Positions 59,665 through 64,000 of a stretch of 64,000 bases of DNA are shown here, piece after piece. Made by a program: the position numbers and the translations under genes. Position 1 is the stretch's first letter; every line of letters begins with the position of its first letter. The DNA comes from Bacteroidota bacterium (GTDB lineage Bacteria; Bacteroidota; Bacteroidia; Bacteroidales; VadinHA17). Below the pieces are notes generated by a model. It saw only the letters and a program-made list of their open reading frames with translations, was not told where the DNA came from and ran no database searches. The DNA is taken from positions 16,293 through 80,292 of the forward strand of contig JADFDS010000009.1 in assembly GCA_018262715.1 (NCBI GenBank). The letters are read 5' to 3'.

Positions 59665-61758
59665 TCAGTTCAGTCCCCTGTTCCTGAGCAAAGGTTCGAT
59701 CTCCGGCTCACGGCCGCGGAAGTTAAGGTACATCTTTTCGGCATCCATGATTCCCATCTTCTCAAGCACATTCTTCCTGAACGAAGTGGCAGTTGCCTGA
59801 TCAAACAGGCCCTTCTCGTTGAATGCCTCGAAGGCATCATTGTCAAGCACTGCAGCCCAGGTGTACACATAGTAGCCGGCATCGTAGCCGTCAATCATGT
59901 GCAGGAAATAGGTGCTCCGGTATCTCGGCTCGATCTCCGGTATCAGACCAATCTTCTTCATAGTCCCCTTCTCGAACTGTTGCGGATCAACCTGCACAGG
60001 AGCTTCAAGTGAGTAATACGCCATATCAAGAAGAGAAGCAGCCATGATCTCAACATTGTCAAATCCGGTATTAAAGAAACTGCTGTTCCTGATCTTCTCA
60101 ACAAGGGCTTCAGGGATTACCTCACCGGTCTCGTAATGCTTCGCGTACATGGCAAGCACTTCGGGCTTCGTAGCCCAGTGCTCCATTATCTGCGATGGCA
60201 GTTCAACTATGTCCCATGCCACGGTGGTTGATGAGTAGGTGTTCTCCGAGAAGAGCCCCTGAAGTCCGTGACCGAACTCATGGAAGAGGGTCAGGACGTC
60301 ATCCATGCTCAGAAGGGCCGGCCTGCCTCCTGTGGGAGGGGTGAAATTGCCCACTATTGTTACAACCGGGGTGATTTCCCTGCCGTCAACTACCTTGTGG
60401 TCACGGTAACCTCCGCACCATGCTCCCTGGCGCTTGCTCTCACGCGGATAGAAGTCCATGTAAAGCACCCCTACATGGCTGCCGTCGGCTTCCTTCACCT
60501 CAAATGCCTGTGCATCGGGGTGAGGAAGGGGAATGTTCTCTATACGGGTGAACGTGATGCCGTAGAGTTTGTTGGCAACGGCAAAGGCGCCGTCGCGTAC
60601 GTTGTCAAGACTGAAGTAAGGCCTCAGCTCGTTCTCGTCAAGATCATACTTCGCTTTGCGCAGTTTTTCCGCATAGTACCACCAGTCATGGGGCTCAATC
60701 TTAAAATTGCCGCCCCCGACGTCAGCAATCTTCTGCATCTCATCACGCTCACGCTTTGCGACGGGGAGTGACCTCTCAAGAAGGTTATTGAGAAGATTAA
60801 GAACGTTATCGGGAGTCTTGGCCATGCGGGTCTCAAGGACAATGTCAGCGTGCGTCCTGTATCCCAGTAGTTTAGCCCTCTCTGCCCTGAGCCTTACAAT
60901 GTCGGCTATTATCTTGTTATTGTCATTCTCATTTCCGTTGTTGCCGCGGTTGAGGTATGCATCATAGAGCTTCTTGCGCAGATCACGGTTGTCAGCATAC
61001 TGCAGGAACGGAATCATGCTCGGTTTCTGGGTGGTGAAAACCCATTTACCATCCATGCCATCGCTCTTCGCCATGTCTGCAGCACCGGCTATGACACTCC
61101 CGGGAAGACCTTTCAGGTCAGCCTCGTTATCAATGACAAGCCTGAAGCTGTTGGTCTCCTCAAGGACGTTCTGGCTGAATTTGACGGTCAGGACCGACAG
61201 TTCCTGGTTTAACTTCTTAAGTTTCTCCTGGTCTTCCGGACCGAGGAGGGCTCCGTTGCGCACAAAGCTCTTATACATGTTTTCGAGCATGAAGAGCTGC
61301 TCGTCATTCAGCTGTTCAGCTGACCTGTTCTCCCAAACCGCCTTAATCCGGTTGAAAAGTTCTGCGTTCAGTAAAACCTCATCACTGAAAGCAGACACTT
61401 TGGGAGCTATCTCCATCTGCAGCGCCTCAAGAGTATCATTGGTATTTGCGCTGGTCTGCGAGTAGAATACATAGGCCACCTTCGACATCAGTTCACCTGC
61501 CCTGTCATATCTGGCAACAGTGTTGGCAAATGTCGGTGCCTCTGCATTTGCGGTGATCTCAGCTATCTGCAGCCTGGCAAGGACGATGCCCGAGTCGATG
61601 GCAGGAAGATAGTGCTCGTTCTTGATCTGGTCAAAGGGCGGAACGCTGAACGGGGTCTTCCATTCAGCGAAAAAGGGATTGCCCTGCTCCTTCTTCTGTG
61701 TGTTGCATGAAACAGCTGCAAGGACAACTGTCATCATTACTATAAATGCTCTTTTCAC
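59665..61758 (-). CDS. dcp: M3 family metallopeptidase (Dcp-like, lipoprotein)
   Basis: 697 residues: lipoprotein signal (MMTVVLAAVSC) and the M3 fold with zinc motif HEFGHGLQGLFS (about residue 490). Flanking conserved text SMDDVLTLFHEFGHG, VELPSQIMEHWATKPEVL and DGYDAGYYVYTWAAVLDNDAF places it with Dcp-type peptidyl-dipeptidases. Cleaves oligopeptides, probably in the periplasm. The start is GTG at 61758 (MKRAFIVMMT); the promoter element TACCTTTG lies 32 bp upstream. Confidence 0.92.
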   Translation of the reverse strand: MKRAFIVMMTVVLAAVSCNTQKKEQGNPFFAEWKTPFSVPPFDQIKNEHYLPAIDSGIVLARLQIAEITANAEAPTFANTVARYDRAGELMSKVAYVFYSQTSANTNDTLEALQMEIAPKVSAFSDEVLLNAELFNRIKAVWENRSAEQLNDEQLFMLENMYKSFVRNGALLGPEDQEKLKKLNQELSVLTVKFSQNVLEETNSFRLVIDNEADLKGLPGSVIAGAADMAKSDGMDGKWVFTTQKPSMIPFLQYADNRDLRKKLYDAYLNRGNNGNENDNNKIIADIVRLRAERAKLLGYRTHADIVLETRMAKTPDNVLNLLNNLLERSLPVAKRERDEMQKIADVGGGNFKIEPHDWWYYAEKLRKAKYDLDENELRPYFSLDNVRDGAFAVANKLYGITFTRIENIPLPHPDAQAFEVKEADGSHVGVLYMDFYPRESKRQGAWCGGYRDHKVVDGREITPVVTIVGNFTPPTGGRPALLSMDDVLTLFHEFGHGLQGLFSENTYSSTTVAWDIVELPSQIMEHWATKPEVLAMYAKHYETGEVIPEALVEKIRNSSFFNTGFDNVEIMAASLLDMAYYSLEAPVQVDPQQFEKGTMKKIGLIPEIEPRYRSTYFLHMIDGYDAGYYVYTWAAVLDNDAFEAFNEKGLFDQATATSFRKNVLEKMGIMDAEKMYLNFRGREPEIEPLLRNRGLN

Positions 61759-61790
61759 GTTAAGTTTTTTTGTGATTATAATTCAGGGCC

Positions 61791-61798
61791 CAAAGGTA
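61791..61798 (-). promoter_or_regulatory. Putative -7 element of the M3 peptidase gene
   Basis: On the minus strand TACCTTTG matches TAnnTTTG, 32 bp before the GTG start. Confidence 0.45.
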
Positions 61799-61951
61799 AT
61801 TTTTTTATGCAAAACCTTCTATGACTTATCATGCCTCCCCCGGTTCATGAATTCTGATCCGGGACCTAACGGAGATCCTGTAAAAAAATTTTGTTGATAA
61901 CTTGTTAAAGTTTGAAACATTTATACCAGATGGGGAGTATAAAGTGCAGTT

Positions 61952-61971
61952 GCATCAGTTAAATTTGATGC
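61952..61971 (+). promoter_or_regulatory. Putative promoter with overlapping palindrome for the sorting-domain protein
   Basis: A -7 match TAAATTTG (61960-61967) sits between the arms GCATCA (61952-61957) and TGATGC (61966-61971). A dimeric regulator bound to the arms would cover the promoter. The ATG is 43 bp beyond the element. Confidence 0.4.
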
Positions 61972-62010
61972 GATGATGACTAACCTCGCAAAAGTATTGA
62001 CAATTCGCCT

Positions 62011-62391
62011 ATGAAAAGACATTTACCCGGAATTATCTTGTCATCAATCACTTGCTGCCTGCTCATAATGTCGCTGAGCACAGCTGCCGGACAAACAGGT
62101 GACGGTCAGCCGGTCCAGGCCAGGTCAGCCGTTACCGATTCCGTGGCACACAATCTCGCTGAAAGAATCAAGATTTATCCCAACCCGGTCAAGAGTGAAC
62201 TGATTGCCGACCATATTGAAGGCATCACGATGATTGAGATATTTGATGTAACCGGCAATAAATGCCTGAACGAGGTATGCGACAATCACAACCAGATGAT
62301 CATCGAGGTTTCTCTGCTCAGGAGGGGGATTTATTTCATGCGGTTCATCTCTCCCCGGGCAACCATAATGAAGAGATTTATAAAGGAATAA
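62011..62391 (+). CDS. Minimal T9SS C-terminal sorting-domain protein
   Basis: 126 residues: a signal peptide (LSSITCCLLIMSLSTAAGQ), a linker of about 25 residues, then a complete type-A T9SS sorting domain (about 52-126) with the hallmarks IKIYPNPVKSEL, IEIFDVTGNKC and RRGIYFMRF. After the signal peptide there is almost no cargo. Type-A domains normally end proteins of several hundred residues that PorU/PorV process. It may be a true short surface peptide, a decoy or regulator of the T9SS, or the remnant of a deleted larger gene. Own promoter candidate and a terminator; not fused to any neighbour. Confidence 0.85.
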   Translation: MKRHLPGIILSSITCCLLIMSLSTAAGQTGDGQPVQARSAVTDSVAHNLAERIKIYPNPVKSELIADHIEGITMIEIFDVTGNKCLNEVCDNHNQMIIEVSLLRRGIYFMRFISPRATIMKRFIKE

Positions 62392-62417
62392 CCGGCACGT
62401 TCTTTTTTTATACACTA

Positions 62418-62448
62418 ACCGCCCTGGATCTTCCGGGCGGTTTTTTTT
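62418..62448 (+). terminator. Rho-independent terminator of the sorting-domain gene
   Basis: ACCGCCC (62418-62424) pairs with GGGCGGT (62435-62441) and is followed by a run of T. It is also the first unit of the 42-bp repeat that follows. Confidence 0.8.
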
Positions 62449-62580
62449 GCTCACCGGTACCATGAAAGATGTTCCGGGCGGCCTTTTTGTGCTCACTGGT
62501 TTTCCGGGAGAGATTCCGGACAGCCTTTTTGTACTTAGCGGTTTCCCGTGAGAGCTTCCCGGGGGCCTTTTATTCCCCCG
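62431..62580. repeat. Degenerate 41-42-bp tandem repeat containing the terminator tail
   Basis: Four units begin at 62431, 62472, 62514 and 62556, each with a TTCC-GG--GCCTTTTT core. The first unit contains the right arm and U-tract of the terminator, so the array looks like a duplicated terminator tail. It is extragenic. Confidence 0.6.
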
Positions 62581-62614
62581 TATCTGACAGAGCCCGTACC
62601 ATCAGGCAGGTCAG

Positions 62615-63205
62615 TCACTTTCCTGATGTCTCAAGAACCATCTTCACCACTTCCGAGCCCACCGCCTCAAACATTATCTCTATGTTCTGCGTGTACTCTG
62701 AATTGTGGCTCATGATTGCATCCTTTACCAGGAATGCCCTGTAATCATTATTCATTGACCCGACATAGGTGGCAAGCCCACAGCCCACAGCGCTGAGCCC
62801 GGTCAGGAACAGGGTATTGCAGCCGTGCTCCTTAAGCACTTTGTCAAGGTCGGTCTTGTTGAATGCATCAGGATAGGTCTTGATTACCTTTGGATCTTCA
62901 GGTCTTATGGGCACCGATTCAGGAAACTCGAAGAGCTCAGTACCAGGCTTAACTCCATATTCCTCCCCGTGATGGTAGACAAGGATCACCGGGTAACCGT
63001 GCTGCCTGAACACGGACATGTAATAGCTGATATTGGCCATCGCCTTTGCTTTATCAGCCTCAGGGATCATAGACAGGAAGGCATTCTGAATATCAATTAC
63101 CAGCAGCGCCGGTTTGACCGGTGCAGCAGGAGCCTGAGCCTCAGATGTCTGCATCAGGCTTCCCAGCAGCATCATCACCAGGAAAGACAAAATTCTTGTT
63201 TTCAT
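62615..63205 (-). CDS. Exported isochorismatase-fold cysteine hydrolase
   Basis: 196 residues with a signal peptide (FLVMMLLGSLMQTSEAQA). Catalytic triad of the family: Asp in LLVIDIQNAFL, Lys in VIKTYPDAFNKTDL, and Cys in LTGLSAVGCGLATYV. Acts on amide or ester bonds of small molecules; nicotinamidase-like and isochorismatase-like activities are both possible, and export to the periplasm is unusual for biosynthetic members. ATG 63205 is chosen over an in-frame GTG at 63211. Confidence 0.86.
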   Translation of the reverse strand: MKTRILSFLVMMLLGSLMQTSEAQAPAAPVKPALLVIDIQNAFLSMIPEADKAKAMANISYYMSVFRQHGYPVILVYHHGEEYGVKPGTELFEFPESVPIRPEDPKVIKTYPDAFNKTDLDKVLKEHGCNTLFLTGLSAVGCGLATYVGSMNNDYRAFLVKDAIMSHNSEYTQNIEIMFEAVGSEVVKMVLETSGK

Positions 63206-63292
63206 TTGCACAACGGATTAGTGTCAGTATAAATACCAAATATCTGATCCAAGTTATCAATTAGTTGTGATTTACATGGATGAAATTCAAAA

Positions 63293-63793
63293 CTAAATCA
63301 TCCTGATAAATTCATTCAGTGCATTTGCTATCTCAACCAGTCTGTGGCAGTCGGTTATCTCAGGCCTGTCCTTCGGGGTATGGGTCACATCCTGGTTGTC
63401 CATGTTGTCAATGAACCACTTCGAGGTCACGGCAACGGCAGGCACCCCGAACTGCACGAATATGCTATGATCGCCCTGAGGCCACTGCGGTCCGGAGGTT
63501 ATTCCGGGATATCTGTCAATTATGCGCGCCAGTTTTACAGACAGCTCCTCCGGCAGGTTGAACTCCGAGAATGCTGAGGGTCCCTCCTGATAGCCGGCAC
63601 CATCAATGTTGATGTCAAGGATCATATTGCCAAACTTTCCCTCGTTGGCTGCGATGTAATTCATCTGGCCGGGAACCGCAAAATAATCCTCACCGTTAAA
63701 GGCTGCCAGTTCAATCTGCCTGCTTCCGTCATAATCACGGAGCAGCCCGGAAAGCAACATCAGTGTGATGCCTCCGGTTATACGATTCCTCGT
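63293..63793 (-). pseudogene. 5'-truncated M28 family metallopeptidase
   Basis: C-terminal part of an M28 (Zn aminopeptidase/glutaminyl-cyclase fold) peptidase: GGITLMLLSGLL, IELAAFNGEDYF (the catalytic Glu and a metal ligand), MILDINIDGAG (Asp ligand) and DVTHTPKDRPE (His ligand). Homology begins at the GGITL segment (about 63775); the preceding codons TRNRIT are unrelated and are preceded by an in-frame TGA at 63794-63796. The N-terminal half with the first His/Asp metal ligands is missing, so the longest product (155 residues from ATG 63760) cannot form the site. A 7-bp repeat lies just upstream. A frame-shifted full-length gene is excluded because the upstream bases encode another gene. 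Confidence 0.75.
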
Positions 63794-63833
63794 TCATGAC
63801 TGTATTCAGATTTTTTTTCAAAACTCGACACTC

Positions 63834-63861
63834 GCAATTCGCAATTCGCAAATCTCAATTC
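63834..63861. repeat. 7-bp-unit repeat near the truncated M28 gene
   Basis: Units GCAATTC, GCAATTC, GCAAATC and TCAATTC follow one another at 63834-63861. The same unit class forms the inverted repeats at 14281-14352 and 30841-30876; here only one arm is present. Confidence 0.55.
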
Positions 63862-63864
63862 CTC

Positions 63865-64000
63865 TCACTCTTCCTGGTTTTTCCTTTGAATCCTGTGGTA
63901 ATCCTTCAGAATCTTCCCGAAGTGCTTTTCCTTCCTTCTCTTCTCTGCGACCGTGGTGGTAAACCTCTCCTGCTCCTTAAGCATCTTAAGATAATTTTCA
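63865..64000 (-). CDS. C-terminal fragment, possibly ribosome GTPase RsgA
   Basis: The last 44 codons of a gene entering from the right edge, ending in TGA at 63865-63867. The text ENYLKMLKEQERF, followed by a strongly basic EKRRKEKHFGKILKDYHRI segment, resembles the C-terminal tail of some RsgA (30S assembly GTPase) sequences. The zinc and GTPase domains are outside the window, so the identity is tentative; that it is coding is well supported by the open frame and charge pattern. Confidence 0.45.
   Translation of the reverse strand, partial: ENYLKMLKEQERFTTTVAEKRRKEKHFGKILKDYHRIQRKNQEE

Noticed and set aside
1..64000. rRNA or tRNA genes, insertion sequences, prophage
   Set aside because: No cloverleaf-like segment, transposase, integrase or phage structural gene was recognised in reading both strands; short RNA genes could still be missed without a covariance search.

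Overview
The window looks like a chromosomal segment of a Bacteroidota bacterium, probably class Bacteroidia, with GC near 50% by eye. Three things point there: type IX secretion genes (gldJ, a porP/sprF homologue, porU, porV, and a protein carrying a T9SS C-terminal sorting domain); repeated use of the Bacteroidota -7 promoter element TAnnTTTG with few Shine-Dalgarno sequences; and families such as DUF6452/DUF6048, the Bacteroidota-type HutU, and the alaS/M23/MerR neighbourhood. I saw no rRNA, tRNA, CRISPR array, insertion sequence or prophage. The species cannot be named from sequence alone.

Layout. 0-2.9 kb: a glycan-foraging edge, with the 5' end of a GH20 hexosaminidase and a sialidase on the minus strand, divergent from a GntR/FCD regulator. 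2.9-11.6 kb: one tightly packed minus-strand operon (5'-nucleotidase, acyltransferase, GT2 glycosyltransferase, exported TPR protein, crtI, crtB, crtD-like, cruF) that reads as a pathway to an acylated carotenoid glycoside. 11.7-13.1 kb: two paralogous outer-membrane barrels. 13.3-22.8 kb: housekeeping and envelope genes (stand-alone guaA ATPPase, folC, PIN-PhoH, mtaB, an LpxL-like acyltransferase, a GT2, a membrane phosphoesterase, murF). 22.9-30.2 kb: the T9SS locus gldJ-porP <-> porU-porV, followed by ispF.

30.7-45 kb: an 8-bp x 14 tandem repeat, hutU, a zinc-ribbon/Nif3/MerR/M23/M23 run divergent from alaS, a long-chain acyl-CoA synthetase, DUF6452-DUF6048, and a sodium:solute symporter. 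45-53.6 kb: recR, a PLP aminotransferase, a GT2, and three tandem TPR/beta-propeller proteins with different C-termini, ending in a GNAT acetyltransferase. 53.7-64 kb: rlmN, GH20 and PAS-LuxR on the minus strand, a cation-chloride-cotransporter-like permease, an M3 peptidase, a tiny T9SS-sorted protein with almost no cargo, an isochorismatase-fold hydrolase, a 5'-truncated M28 peptidase, and the 3' end of another gene.

How they work together. IspF feeds the isoprenoid pool used by CrtB/CrtI. The carotenoid genes are followed in the predicted pathway by hydration, glycosylation and acylation steps, which suits an envelope pigment. PorU and PorV are the attachment machinery for T9SS cargo such as the small sorting-domain protein, and GldJ and the PorP-like protein belong to the same system. 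The three TPR/propeller proteins resemble the envelope protein PorE but lack its OmpA domain. The most notable signals are the carotenoid operon with its embedded TPR protein, the three-paralogue TPR/propeller operon, the cargo-less sorting-domain protein, the palindromic divergent porP/porU promoter, and several unrelated tandem repeats lying directly after stop codons.
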